This document shows positions 16,350 through 25,071 of a DNA stretch of 64,000 nucleotides, one piece after another; the first letter of the stretch is position 1; every line of letters begins with the position of its first letter. The position numbers and the translations under genes were made by a program. Under the pieces are notes generated by a model. That model was not told where the DNA came from and did not search any database. It saw only the letters and a list, made by a program, of their open reading frames with translations. Origin of the DNA: Elstera sp043721315 (lineage in GTDB: Bacteria > Pseudomonadota > Alphaproteobacteria > Elsterales > Elsteraceae); the NCBI GenBank assembly GCA_043721315.1, contig JAYSQZ010000035.1:18747-82746 (forward strand), read 5' to 3'.

Positions 16350-16529
16350 CTATTCCCCGAGCTTATGACCGTCGAGGCGCTTCGTTTCCAGCGCCTGAAC
16401 CGCCTCGGTTTTCTGGCGCTCCGCTTTGGTGCGCCCGAAGGCAAGGCGGTTGGCCTCGGCAGTTTTTGCATCGGCCTCGCGCGCTGCATTCTTCTTAACG
16501 CGCTTGAGATTAACAATGTCAGCCGTCAT
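16350..16529 (-). CDS. DUF4169 family small protein
   Basis: 59 residues: MTADIVNLKRVKKNAAREADAK then AEANRLAFGRTKAER. This is the short, basic, helical DUF4169 family found in Alphaproteobacteria, of unknown function. I chose the ATG at 16529 because GAGGG lies about 6 bases upstream; an in-frame TTG one codon earlier is unlikely. It sits 82 bases upstream of the DUF952 gene on the same strand. Confidence 0.85.
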   Translation of the reverse strand: MTADIVNLKRVKKNAAREADAKTAEANRLAFGRTKAERQKTEAVQALETKRLDGHKLGE

Positions 16530-16590
16530 CAACGCCCTCTTGCGATGTTTGCGCGCGGGGTTTCTTTTCTCCGCAAGGGATGATTAGCTT

Positions 16591-17481
16591 ATGGCTAGAA
16601 ATTCATCAACAGCAGGGGAGCTTTTCGACATCATGCGAACGATTACCTATCTCGACGGCACTTGGTCCGAGGGGAATACGCCGCTGATGGGGGCTTGCAC
16701 GCAGGCCGGCTGGCTGGGGCATAGCGTGTTCGATGGCGCGCGCGCCTTCGGCGGTTTGATCCCGGACCTCCAGTTGCACTGCGACCGCGTGATCCGCTCG
16801 GCCAAAGTTATGGCGATGGAGCCGCCCGTGACCGCAGGCGAAGTCTTCGAGATGATGAAGGAGGGTATTCGCCGTTTCCCGCACGGGGCCGAACTCTACA
16901 TTCGCCCGATGTTTTGGATGGAAGACGGGTTGATGGTGCTGAAACCCGAATCAACCCGCTTCGCGCTGGTTATTCAGGAAATTCCGCTACCGCCGGGGGA
17001 GAAAGGCTTTTCCGCCACTCTCTCCCACTTCCGCCGCCCATCGCCCGAAACCGCGCCCACCGCCGCCAAAGCCTCCGGCCTCTACCCGCAAGCCACTCTC
17101 GCGCTCCGGGAAGCCATGCAGCGCGGCTTCGAGAATGCCGTGATGTGCGATATTATGGGCAATGTCGCCGAATTTACCGGCTCGAACATTCTGCTCGGCC
17201 TCAACGGCGACCTCCACACCCCTACGCCGAACGGCAGCCTGCTCAACGGCATCACCCGCCAGCGCGTGATTGGGTTGATGCGCGATGCGGGCGTAACCGT
17301 GGTTGAACGCGCCATCCGCCCGGAAGACGTGCGCGAGGCCGATGAAATCATCTCCACCGGCAATTACGCCAAGGTCCAGCACATCAACCGCTATGAGGAC
17401 CGCGATCTGCAACCAGGGCCGTTGTTCCGCAAAGCGCGGGAGCTGTATTTCAAGTTTGCAGAAGGGCAGAGGCTGGACTAG
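16591..17481 (+). CDS. Branched-chain amino-acid aminotransferase-like, PLP class IV
   Basis: 296 residues of the fold-type IV aminotransferase family (with IlvE and D-amino acid transaminase). The PLP lysine is in AAKASGLYPQATLA (about residue 160). GNVAEFTGSNILL near 190 and the phosphate-binding GSLLNGITRQRVIGL near 213 match the family. It probably interconverts branched-chain amino acids and keto acids with glutamate in the cytosol; some class IV members act on D-amino acids or aminodeoxychorismate. ATG 16591 follows AAGGGATG; the ATG at 16633 (MRTITYLDG), 14 codons later, is an alternative that matches the common family start. Convergent with the LysRS gene. Confidence 0.88.
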   Translation: MARNSSTAGELFDIMRTITYLDGTWSEGNTPLMGACTQAGWLGHSVFDGARAFGGLIPDLQLHCDRVIRSAKVMAMEPPVTAGEVFEMMKEGIRRFPHGAELYIRPMFWMEDGLMVLKPESTRFALVIQEIPLPPGEKGFSATLSHFRRPSPETAPTAAKASGLYPQATLALREAMQRGFENAVMCDIMGNVAEFTGSNILLGLNGDLHTPTPNGSLLNGITRQRVIGLMRDAGVTVVERAIRPEDVREADEIISTGNYAKVQHINRYEDRDLQPGPLFRKARELYFKFAEGQRLD

Positions 17482-17495
17482 CGCCCCTGCCTTTA

Positions 17496-19097
17496 TCACG
17501 CCGCCAAAAGCTCGCCGCGCAGCGCTTTTTCGATCAGCGCAACGCTATTGTCGCGCCCATAGAGCGCGATGAACGACCCCATGCGTGGGCCTTGCGGCTG
17601 ACCCAGCAGCACTTCGTAGAGCGCCTTGAACCATTCCCGCAACTCGGTAAAGCCGTGGCGTTTGCCGATTTCGAATACGAGGGTTTGAAACGCTTCCGCA
17701 TCGGCCTCGACCGGGAGCGCTTTCAACTCCTCCGCAAGATCGGTTAGGGCAGCGCTTTCGGTTTCCGTCGCGGCGCGGAAGGCTTTTGTCGGTGCAACGA
17801 AATCGCGGTAATAGGCCCCGGCATACGGGACAAGACGCGCCAGCAGCGGGTTCGATTCCGGCGTTGTTCCGGGTGCGTAACGACTGATGAAGCCCCACAG
17901 CACCGAGGCATCTTGCGTGCCGACGACGGAGGCCAAGTTCAGCAAAATCCCGAACGTCAACGGCACTTTGCCCACGGGCGGCACGCCGCCATGAATGTGC
18001 CATGCCGGGTTTTCCGCCTGCTTTTCGGCAGGTTCGGTGATAATCTTATCGAGATAGGTTAGATATTCATCAACCGCTTTCGGGATAGAATCAAAATACA
18101 TCCGCTTCGCCCGGCGCGGCTGCTGATACATGAATAAGGATAGGCTTTCGTCGGGCGCATAGGTTAGCCAGTCTTCGACAGACAAGCCATTGCCCTTCGA
18201 CTTCGAGATTTTCTCGCCGTTTTGATCGAGGAAGAGTTCGTAGTTAAACCCTTCCGGCGGCGTACCACCCAGAGCTTTGACAATCTTGCTGGCGAGTTCG
18301 ACAGAGGAAATGAGGTCTTTCCCGGCCATTTCGTAATCGACCTCAAGCCCCAGCCAACGCATCGCCCAATCGGCCTTCCACTGCATCTTGCAGTGACCGC
18401 CCGTGACCGGCACCTCCACGAGCGCATCGGTTTCGGGATCACGATAGCTAACGGTCCCCGCCGCCTCATCCCGCGCCACCATTGGCACTTGCAGCACAAT
18501 GCCCGTGCGCGGGCAAATCGGCAGAAAAGGGCTATAGGTGGCTTGGCGTTCCGCGCCCAAGGTTGGCAGAATAACTTTCATCACGGTATCGTAATGATGC
18601 AGCATTCTCAGCAAAGTCTCATCGAACGCGCCGGACTTATACATCTGGGTTGCCGACTTGAACTCGTATTGAAAACCGAACCCATCCAGGAAGGCTTGCA
18701 GGCGCGCGTTATTATGCTCGCCAAAGCTCGGGTGCGTGCCGAACGGGTCTGGCACCTGCGTCAGCGGCTTGCCGATGAAACCCGCCAGCATCTCGCGGTT
18801 CGGCACATTATCCGGCACCTTCCGCAGACCGTCCATATCGTCGGAAAAGCAGAACAGCTTCGTTGGAATATCCGAGAGTTGCTCGAAGGCACGGCGGACC
18901 ATGCTCGTTCGCACCACTTCGCCAAACGTGCCGATATGCGGCAGACCGGACGGGCCATAGCCGGTTTCAAACAGCACATAGCCTTTTTTTGGTTTCTCAA
19001 TCTCCCCCTTCTCGCTCCTGGTCCGCGCCAGAAGTTTGCGCGCTTCCTCGAACGGCCAGGCTTTGGCGGTAAGGGCGATCTCGCGGGGCAGAGACAT
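17496..19097 (-). CDS. lysK: Lysyl-tRNA synthetase, class I
   Basis: 533 residues, the usual length of class I LysRS. The HIGH motif is PHIG (residues 53-56) with GYGPSGLPHIGTFGE around it, and the KMSKS motif is KISKSKGNG near residue 290. SFGEHNNARLQAFLDGFGF and SATQMYKSGAFDETL are typical of the family. It charges tRNA-Lys with lysine in the cytosol. Many Alphaproteobacteria use this archaeal-type class I enzyme instead of class II LysS. The ATG at 19097 is preferred; an upstream TTG-initiated extension has no family similarity. Confidence 0.95.
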   Translation of the reverse strand: MSLPREIALTAKAWPFEEARKLLARTRSEKGEIEKPKKGYVLFETGYGPSGLPHIGTFGEVVRTSMVRRAFEQLSDIPTKLFCFSDDMDGLRKVPDNVPNREMLAGFIGKPLTQVPDPFGTHPSFGEHNNARLQAFLDGFGFQYEFKSATQMYKSGAFDETLLRMLHHYDTVMKVILPTLGAERQATYSPFLPICPRTGIVLQVPMVARDEAAGTVSYRDPETDALVEVPVTGGHCKMQWKADWAMRWLGLEVDYEMAGKDLISSVELASKIVKALGGTPPEGFNYELFLDQNGEKISKSKGNGLSVEDWLTYAPDESLSLFMYQQPRRAKRMYFDSIPKAVDEYLTYLDKIITEPAEKQAENPAWHIHGGVPPVGKVPLTFGILLNLASVVGTQDASVLWGFISRYAPGTTPESNPLLARLVPYAGAYYRDFVAPTKAFRAATETESAALTDLAEELKALPVEADAEAFQTLVFEIGKRHGFTELREWFKALYEVLLGQPQGPRMGSFIALYGRDNSVALIEKALRGELLAA

Positions 19098-19261
19098 TTT
19101 CAAACACTCGTTGTTAATCAAGACACCAGCCAAAATCAGCCGATCCGCTGTGCTAGACGGTTGCGCGGGGAAGGTCAACCGCCGCCCCGTGGAGAAAGGA
19201 TTGCGCCGCCCGCCTTGCCCCGCTAGGGTCGCGTCAGTTCCACAAAGGTTCCGCTTTCGAG

Positions 19262-21973
19262 ATGAAACCCGCCCCCGCCCTACTGCTGCCCAACGCCCCG
19301 CTGCTCGCGGTGGGTTTGCGCCGGGCTGTGCTGGTCAGCGCCGATGGGGAGATTGAGGAAGGCAGCCTGCCGCACATCGCCCTGCTGCTGTCGCCCGACG
19401 ATCCGCCTTATCTGTGCCATGCGCCTGCGCTCTCGAAGCGTTTAGAAATTCCCGGCCTGTGGGGCTATGACCTATTGGAGCTTTTCGCCCTCGTCCGCCC
19501 CGCCACTTTCTGCGTACCCACCCCGCGCGGCTTGGCTCAAGCGCTCGATTTACCAATCCCGAAAGACCTCACGGACGAGGCGATGATCCTGCGCGATGCT
19601 GCCGCTCTGCTGCTGGCAGAACTATCGGACGCGCGCGATGCCGAAACCCTGGCGATCCTTCAGCCAATGGCGGCGGGCGGCTGGGCCTGGGGCCGCTTTG
19701 CCGAACAGGCGCTTGCGGGCGTCACTGCCGGGCGGCGCGGCCTTGCCGTGTGGCGCGCGCTGCCCGAAATCCCCGATCATCCCGCCGATGGCCCGCCCGG
19801 CCAACAGCCGGTTCACGCCCAAGAAGCGCGCTGGCAACTGGCGTCTCTCTTAGGCGATCACGCCGAAAGCCGCCCTAGCCAAGCTGATTACGCTTCCGCA
19901 ACGGCCCTTGCCTTCCAGCCGCGCCAGCAAGAAGATCAGCCCCATATCGTACTGGCGGAAGCTGGCACCGGCGTGGGCAAAACCTTGGGCTACCTTGCCT
20001 CTGCCAGCGTTTGGGCGCGGAAAAACGGCGGCACGGTGTGGGTTTCAACTTACACCCGCAACTTGCAGCATCAAATTGATCAAGAGTTGGATCGGCTTTA
20101 CCCTGATCCGGTCGATAAGGCCCTGAAAGCCGTGGTCCGTAAGGGCCGGGAAAACTACCTCTGCCTGCTGAACCTTGAAGAGAACACCCAAATCGCCAGC
20201 ACCCGCCCGTCGGAAGCCGTTGGCGTTGGCCTTATGGCGCGCTGGGTGCTGGCGACGCGCGACGGTGATCTGTCCGGCGGTGATTTCCCCGGCTGGCTCC
20301 CCGAACTTCTAGGCCGCGCCCGCACGTTGGGATTGGCCGACCGGCGCGGCGAGTGCATCTTTGCCGCCTGCCCCCATTTCAACCGCTGCTTTGTAGAACG
20401 CTCGATCCGCCGGGCCAAGCGCGCCGAAATCGTTATCGCCAATCACGCGCTCGTCATGGTGCAATCGGCTTTGGGCGGCGGCGACGATGGCTCGGTGCCA
20501 AGCCGCCTTGTGTTCGACGAAGGCCACCACCTGTTCGATGCTGCCGACAGCGCCTTTTCCGCCCATCTCTCCGGCCTTGAAGGCCAAGAAATGCGCCGCT
20601 GGCTGCTGGGGGCCGAAGGCTCCAGCCGCAGCCGGGCGCGCGGGTTGCGACGCCGGATTGAAGAGCTTTTATCGGACGAAGGGATGCTCAACACGCTCGG
20701 CCTGCTCATCCGCGCCGCCCATTCCCTGCCCGGCGACGGCTGGCAAAACCGCTTGATCGACGATGCCCCCAGCGGTGCCATCGAAGCCTTCCTATCGGCC
20801 CTGCGCCGCCAAGTGCTCGCCCGCCAGACCGAGACGGATCGCGGCTATAGCCTGGAAGCCGACGCCTACCCCGCCAACGACGACCTGTTGCCGCTCGCCG
20901 ACGACGCCCGCAGCGCGCTCATCGCCCTGCGCGAACCCGGCCTAACCCTCAAAAAGCGCCTCGCCGACCGGCTGGTGGACGAGGCCGAGGATATGGAAAC
21001 GGAAGTCCGCCTGCGGATCGAAGCCGCCGTTCGCACGCTCGATCGCCGTCTGATCCTGCCGCTGGCAGGCTGGATTGCCATGCTCGAAGCCCTGCGTGCA
21101 GAGCCAAGTGAAGAGTTCGTCGATTGGTTCGGTATCGACCGCCAAGACGGCCAAGAAACCGATATCGGAATGCACCGCCACTGGCGTGACCCCAGCAAAC
21201 CCTTCGCCCGCACCGTCGCAGAAGGCGCGCACGGCATTATCGTGACCTCCGCCACCCTCACCGATTCCACCGGCGACCCCGAAGCCGACTGGCGCGCTGC
21301 CGAACGCCGCATCGGCCTGCCCTGGATCACCGCCACCGCCACCCGCGCGCAACTCCCCTCGCCCTATGATTACGCCGCCCAAACCCGCGTGCTGATCGTA
21401 ACAGACGTGCGCCGCGACGACCTGGACCAAGTGGCCGCCGCCTACCGCGCCCTGTTCCTGGCCGCAGGCGGCGGCGCACTCGGCCTCTTCACCGCCATCT
21501 CGCGCCTGCGTGCCGTTCACGCCCGCATCGCCGGACCCCTGGAAGATGCCGACATCCCCCTGCTCGCCCAGCACGTCGATGGCATGGAAACCGCCAGCCT
21601 TATCGACATCTTCCGCGCCGAAGAAAACGCCTGCCTGCTCGGTACCGACGCGGTGCGCGACGGTGTGGACGTGCCAGGCCGCTCCCTCCGCCTCATCGTC
21701 TTCGACCGCATCCCCTGGCCCCGCCCCGATATTCTCCATAGAGCGCGGCGCGAAGCCTTCGGCGGCTGGAACTGGGACCGGAGATTGGTGCGCCTCAAGC
21801 TAAAGCAAGCCTTCGGCCGCCTCGTTCGCCGCGCCGACGATACCGGCGTGTTCGTGCTGCTGGAGCCGATGCCGTCGGATTTTCGTTCGGCCTTCCCGCC
21901 GGGGGTGGAGGTGAAGCGCGTTGGATTGGCGGAAGCGGTGCGGGAAGTGGGGGGATTTTTGGGGAAGGGGTGA
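19262..21973 (+). CDS. DinG-like ATP-dependent DNA helicase with Fe-S cluster
   Basis: 903 residues. An N-terminal ~200-residue region has no recognised domain. The helicase core has Walker A AEAGTGVGKT (about 232-241), the Walker B box DEGH at 419-422, and four Cys (301, 365, 370, 376) placed as in the Fe-S domain of XPD/DinG helicases. C-terminal motifs TSATLTD and FGRLVRRADDTGVF close the ATPase. Such enzymes unwind DNA or R-loops 5'-3' during replication and repair. The last 45 codons are duplicated 670 bases downstream (22513-22646) with mainly synonymous changes. ATG 19262 follows a divergent LysRS start. Confidence in DinG-like family is high; the exact subfamily is open. Confidence 0.92.
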   Translation: MKPAPALLLPNAPLLAVGLRRAVLVSADGEIEEGSLPHIALLLSPDDPPYLCHAPALSKRLEIPGLWGYDLLELFALVRPATFCVPTPRGLAQALDLPIPKDLTDEAMILRDAAALLLAELSDARDAETLAILQPMAAGGWAWGRFAEQALAGVTAGRRGLAVWRALPEIPDHPADGPPGQQPVHAQEARWQLASLLGDHAESRPSQADYASATALAFQPRQQEDQPHIVLAEAGTGVGKTLGYLASASVWARKNGGTVWVSTYTRNLQHQIDQELDRLYPDPVDKALKAVVRKGRENYLCLLNLEENTQIASTRPSEAVGVGLMARWVLATRDGDLSGGDFPGWLPELLGRARTLGLADRRGECIFAACPHFNRCFVERSIRRAKRAEIVIANHALVMVQSALGGGDDGSVPSRLVFDEGHHLFDAADSAFSAHLSGLEGQEMRRWLLGAEGSSRSRARGLRRRIEELLSDEGMLNTLGLLIRAAHSLPGDGWQNRLIDDAPSGAIEAFLSALRRQVLARQTETDRGYSLEADAYPANDDLLPLADDARSALIALREPGLTLKKRLADRLVDEAEDMETEVRLRIEAAVRTLDRRLILPLAGWIAMLEALRAEPSEEFVDWFGIDRQDGQETDIGMHRHWRDPSKPFARTVAEGAHGIIVTSATLTDSTGDPEADWRAAERRIGLPWITATATRAQLPSPYDYAAQTRVLIVTDVRRDDLDQVAAAYRALFLAAGGGALGLFTAISRLRAVHARIAGPLEDADIPLLAQHVDGMETASLIDIFRAEENACLLGTDAVRDGVDVPGRSLRLIVFDRIPWPRPDILHRARREAFGGWNWDRRLVRLKLKQAFGRLVRRADDTGVFVLLEPMPSDFRSAFPPGVEVKRVGLAEAVREVGGFLGKG

Positions 21974-22047
21974 GCCGTCTTAGGAGCTTCGTCTCGGGGC
22001 GCTGCCCCGAAGCCCACCAGGAGCCGGGCGGCTCCTGGACCTGGCTG
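21839..22047. repeat. Direct repeat copy A (3' end of the helicase gene plus its terminator)
   Basis: Runs from codon GAT of DTGVFVLLEP to the CTGGCTG after the hairpin. Copy B lies at 22513-22710. The coding part of 44 sense codons differs at eight synonymous codons and one Lys/Arg change; the stop is TGA here and TAG in copy B. The downstream part is about 11 bases longer in copy A. The palindromic hairpin is present in both. Confidence 0.9.
21994..22038. terminator. Two hairpins after the helicase gene (terminator/REP-like)
   Basis: TCGGGGC-GCT-GCCCCGA (21994-22010) is followed by CCAGGAGCC-GGGC-GGCTCCTGG (22017-22038). Both arms are perfect. They lie about 20 and 45 bases after the helicase stop, with no T tail, so they act as a REP-like element or a weak terminator. 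The second hairpin recurs in copy B at 22680-22701. Confidence 0.6.
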
Positions 22048-22050
22048 GGG

Positions 22051-22212
22051 TTAGGCGTGGGGATCGTTCGGGTTGTCGTCGCGTTGAGCCTGAGGCAGCG
22101 GCACCGCGCCAGCGCCCTCAATTTCGGCAATCAGACCCTCAACGCGCGCCTCAATCTCCTCCCGCCGGGCTTGTGGGAGCGCCTGTAAAACTTCATCCAG
22201 CGTGCGGCCCAT
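22051..22212 (-). CDS. Short ORF resembling the N-terminus of a Xre/HigA-type antitoxin (possibly truncated)
   Basis: 53 residues starting MGRTLDEVLQALPQARREEIEARVEGLIAEIE, the helical dimerisation-like N-terminus that precedes the HTH in many HigA/Xre antitoxins. The rest, ending QRDDNPNDPHA, carries no HTH. It starts 20 bases inside the 3' end of the ParD-like gene, so it may be translated by coupling. It occupies the place where a ParE/RelE toxin would normally be. It may be a decayed antitoxin fragment or a new short partner. No toxin is recognised. Confidence 0.5.
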   Translation of the reverse strand: MGRTLDEVLQALPQARREEIEARVEGLIAEIEGAGAVPLPQAQRDDNPNDPHA

Positions 22213-22444
22213 CTTCCGATACCCTCTGTAGAAACGCCTCAAAATCAAGCTCAACGGGCGGACCACTCGCCTCGCCTTCAGCCAGCGCGGCGCGGAGGGC
22301 GGTGAGTTTGGCTTCTCGCTCCTCCGACCGCTGCAATCCCGCGCAAACGGCGTCCGACGCACTGCCATAGCGCCCTTGGGCGACTTGGGATTCGATAAAA
22401 CCGGCGAAATGATCGCCCAAGCTGACGGAGGTGTTTTTGGACAT
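22193..22444 (-). CDS. ParD-like ribbon-helix-helix antitoxin
   Basis: 83 residues: MSKNTSVSLGDHFAGFIESQVAQGRYGSASDAVCAGLQ is the RHH fold of the ParD family, with the conserved GRYGSASD turn, and an acidic C-terminus (toxin-binding tail). ParD antitoxins dimerise, bind their own promoter, and neutralise a ParE/RelE ribonuclease or gyrase poison. AGAGGA sits 9 bases before the ATG at 22444. No ParE/RelE gene follows; a 53-residue ORF overlaps its end instead. It lies between the two copies of the helicase 3' end. Confidence 0.8.
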   Translation of the reverse strand: MSKNTSVSLGDHFAGFIESQVAQGRYGSASDAVCAGLQRSEEREAKLTALRAALAEGEASGPPVELDFEAFLQRVSEDGPHAG

Positions 22445-22512
22445 GGCGGTATCCTCTTGCTGCGGCAAGAATACCAAGTCTTGGTACTTAATTCAAAGAC
22501 TGAAGTGTCGGC

Positions 22513-22710
22513 GATACCGGCGTGTTCGTACTGCTGGAGCCGATGCCGTCGGACTTCCGCTCCGCGTTCCCGCCGGGGGTGGAGGTGAAGCGGGTTGGAT
22601 TGGCGGAAGCGGTGCGGGAAGTGGGGGGATTTTTGGGGCGGGGATAGGCTGTTATTTCAGGGCTTCGCCCCGAACCCCACCAGGAGCCGGGCGGCTCCTG
22701 GACCTGGCTG
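22513..22710 (+). pseudogene. Direct repeat copy B: detached 3' end of a DinG-like helicase gene
   Basis: Encodes DTGVFVLLEPMPSDF... through GGFLGRG and TAG in the same phase as the intact helicase end, and continues into the same CCAGGAGCC hairpin. It has no start and no upstream helicase sequence, so it is a gene fragment, not a functional gene. The many synonymous differences from copy A suggest that it came from a related allele that was under selection, not from a fresh tandem duplication. The AT-rich methyltransferase gene follows 30 bases later. Confidence 0.85.
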
Positions 22711-22740
22711 TATATCTTTACCATTTATCTTTTAGAATTA

Positions 22741-23613
22741 TTAAGATACTTTCCTATCAGATAACCTCTCCATCAGTATAGAAGGAAGTTGAAGATCATC
22801 TGAAGCTATTAACACCTCTGTACCCACCCTCTTTACTTGCAGTGAATATTTTATATCAAATTCACATTGACGCTTCGATGAATACAAAACGCGAATCTCT
22901 GGGGTGTTATCATAAGTGACAATCCAGGGGCGCTCCAGCGACATAACAGTATTCGCCAGATATACATGATCTTCATGCTTATAAAAGCTGGTATACAGTT
23001 CAGAACCTTTTTTATAGTATGGTGGATCAATACAAAAAAAGGCGTTCTCTAAAAAACCGTCTTCAATTTTTATTAAAAATTCTTGCGCGTCCATATTATA
23101 TAAATGTATCCTATCCCGATATTTACTTATTCGTTGAATACGGCGACATAAATCTTCTTTATTATACCTACAATCTATTTTGTATTTTCCCATTTGTGAG
23201 TAACCACCTATTATCCCAGCACCCGATATGATGCCGGAACGATTAGTGCGATTCAGAAAAAACGTCGAGAAGCCTACACTCAGAGTGTCATGCAACTCTG
23301 GTTGTAGATGAATTCTCTTTTGAGTCCGCCACTCTTCCACAGTAACGTCAGTATTGTTTATCTTTTCAATTAACTCACCCGGCATGTCGAGAACAGATTT
23401 CCAAAATGACCAAATTGACAGATCAATGTCATTAATATGGATATCTGCAACATGCCCACCATACAACAGCGCTAGCGCGAGTCCGCATCCCCCTGCGAAT
23501 GGTTCCGCATACTGCCCACGTTCCAGCCCGTTAAGCCTCAATATGTTTGAGGTCAATTCCAATAAGCATAGTTTGCCGCCTGGATAGCGGAGCGGCGAAG
23601 TTGGAGAAGCCAT
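22741..23613 (-). CDS. D12-class DNA adenine-N6 methyltransferase (Dam-like)
   Basis: 290 residues. N-terminal SPLRYPGGK, SAM motif I AEPFAGGCGLALALL (about 36-50), catalytic motif IV DPPYY (about 195) and an intervening target-recognition part identify the Dam/D12 class, which methylates adenine N6 in a palindrome-like site. The DNA is AT-rich, unlike neighbours, pointing to recent transfer. ATG 23613 or the GTG two codons earlier could start; neither has a strong ribosome site. No matching restriction endonuclease is nearby; its partner on the same strand is a ParB-like protein 67 bases upstream. The methylated sequence is not predictable. Confidence 0.9.
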   Translation of the reverse strand: MASPTSPLRYPGGKLCLLELTSNILRLNGLERGQYAEPFAGGCGLALALLYGGHVADIHINDIDLSIWSFWKSVLDMPGELIEKINNTDVTVEEWRTQKRIHLQPELHDTLSVGFSTFFLNRTNRSGIISGAGIIGGYSQMGKYKIDCRYNKEDLCRRIQRISKYRDRIHLYNMDAQEFLIKIEDGFLENAFFCIDPPYYKKGSELYTSFYKHEDHVYLANTVMSLERPWIVTYDNTPEIRVLYSSKRQCEFDIKYSLQVKRVGTEVLIASDDLQLPSILMERLSDRKVS

Positions 23614-23680
23614 AAGCACTGCCCATTATCTTGAACACATTGAACAACTTATCAACGTCCAGCGGTTACCAACAGTGGAA

Positions 23681-24964
23681 TCATGCAGATTTTTGCATAG
23701 CTTCCTCGATACATTTCAATATCACAACTTTAAGTGTCGATAAGTCATTATTCAGTTGGTCACCATTAAAGATTGCGGAAATCTTATGGTGCTTAGTGGT
23801 ATTACCATAAGCATTAATTCTTCTTAAGACCTCTTGCAATGATTTAGCATCATTTCCAACTCCATAGGAAGTCAGTTTCGCCTTGCTTAAAAAACTGTCA
23901 AAACTAACCCCGTCATCTCGTCCTGCACATGCAGTAAGTGTCTCAAAAAAAGACCACACACCAACTGAGACTAATGGCGTATGAATCTCAAGTTCAGTTG
24001 CGCATATTGAGTAATAAAGACTTTCCAGTTTTTCATTTCCAAGTAACTTTAAACTAATAGATATTCCTTCTTCATAAGCAATACTCTTAGCCTTTTCAGG
24101 TAATTTTGGTTTCTTCCGATGCTTTGTCTTGGGTTTAGTATTTGGGGTGTCCGATGATATAGACTCCGCCTCTAACCTTGAACTCGTTATACCAGGAAGA
24201 GAACCTAATTTTCGAGCATAAATAATAATATGCGCTTTATTCATACGTGAGTTAACTTCTTTACCCACAATCAGGTCTTCTATAAACTTCTTTACAAGAA
24301 TATCAAATTGTTCAGCAGGCCGGGTTCGACCAAGATCATCAGGGTTTTGCAAATCAATCCCTAAAACTTCTCTAAACACTACATTACTTAAAAAGCGCTG
24401 AACCGTTGTGATTTTATCCTTTCTCTGATTTGCTGTAACAATTCCCTTGGCTTGTGCATAATCTAAAAAAGCCTGTGCAACTTTATTCTTATTCCCGCCA
24501 TCAAATCGCGTTTTCTGTTCAGAGTCCCATGACTTTCGCCCTATTCCTCCTTGTGGTCCCATATGAATCCGCTCAAGCCAATGCCGCACATCTTCCACTG
24601 TATCAAAAACAACTGCTACAACAGTCGCAATAGGTTCCCACGTCTGAGAAAGTCTTTCAAAATTTTTTCGTAAATTTGGGGGAGCCAAGTCGGGATCATT
24701 TAGTAGTTTTATTGCACACATACGGCGATTACCTTCTGGAACAAAATAATTTTTAATAGAACCTGTGGAATTATTATCCAAAATTAAAGCAAATCTCTCT
24801 AATGGATTTAAACCGAATTTTGCAATATCCCTAGCAAGAGGATAAACATCCTCTTCTCTACATAAATGCTCTATTACTTGCGCCTCTGTATCTTTTGGTT
24901 CATGCCGAGGATTCTGAAGGTACAGAAAAATTCTACTAATCGGCACATCAATATATTGAGCCAT
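23681..24964 (-). CDS. ParB/Srx-like N-terminal protein, partner of the methyltransferase
   Basis: 427 residues, AT-rich. The N-terminal part (NPRHEPKDTE, then GLNPLERFALIL and PEGNRRMCAIKLLNDPDL near residue 78) has the box II-like EGNRR signature of the ParB/sulfiredoxin fold. ParB-like nucleases and CTPases use this fold. A Lys/Pro-rich linker (KPKTKHRKKPKLPEK) is near residue 280. The C-terminal 130 residues are helical and contain RRINAYGNTTKHH, which may be a HEPN-like element; this is weak. No transmembrane segment. Adjacent to the D12 methyltransferase on the same strand with 67 bases between, so probably one operon. Function unknown; genome defence or phage-type methylation control are possibilities. 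Confidence 0.6.
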   Translation of the reverse strand: MAQYIDVPISRIFLYLQNPRHEPKDTEAQVIEHLCREEDVYPLARDIAKFGLNPLERFALILDNNSTGSIKNYFVPEGNRRMCAIKLLNDPDLAPPNLRKNFERLSQTWEPIATVVAVVFDTVEDVRHWLERIHMGPQGGIGRKSWDSEQKTRFDGGNKNKVAQAFLDYAQAKGIVTANQRKDKITTVQRFLSNVVFREVLGIDLQNPDDLGRTRPAEQFDILVKKFIEDLIVGKEVNSRMNKAHIIIYARKLGSLPGITSSRLEAESISSDTPNTKPKTKHRKKPKLPEKAKSIAYEEGISISLKLLGNEKLESLYYSICATELEIHTPLVSVGVWSFFETLTACAGRDDGVSFDSFLSKAKLTSYGVGNDAKSLQEVLRRINAYGNTTKHHKISAIFNGDQLNNDLSTLKVVILKCIEEAMQKSA

Positions 24965-25071
24965 TATGCGTCCTCTTTCTTTGGAGTTTATAAAGCGGTC
25001 ATCTCCTATCTTTAATTAAATTAAAAAAATAATCAACTAAAAATTGCATTTTTGAAAAATAGAACCCTTTC

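Noticed and set aside
18222..19226. Long plus-strand open frame opposite lysK
   Set aside because: Antisense shadow; no recognisable motif.
22513..22646. Independent small gene in copy B
   Set aside because: No start codon or upstream helicase sequence; identical at protein level to the helicase end, so a fragment.
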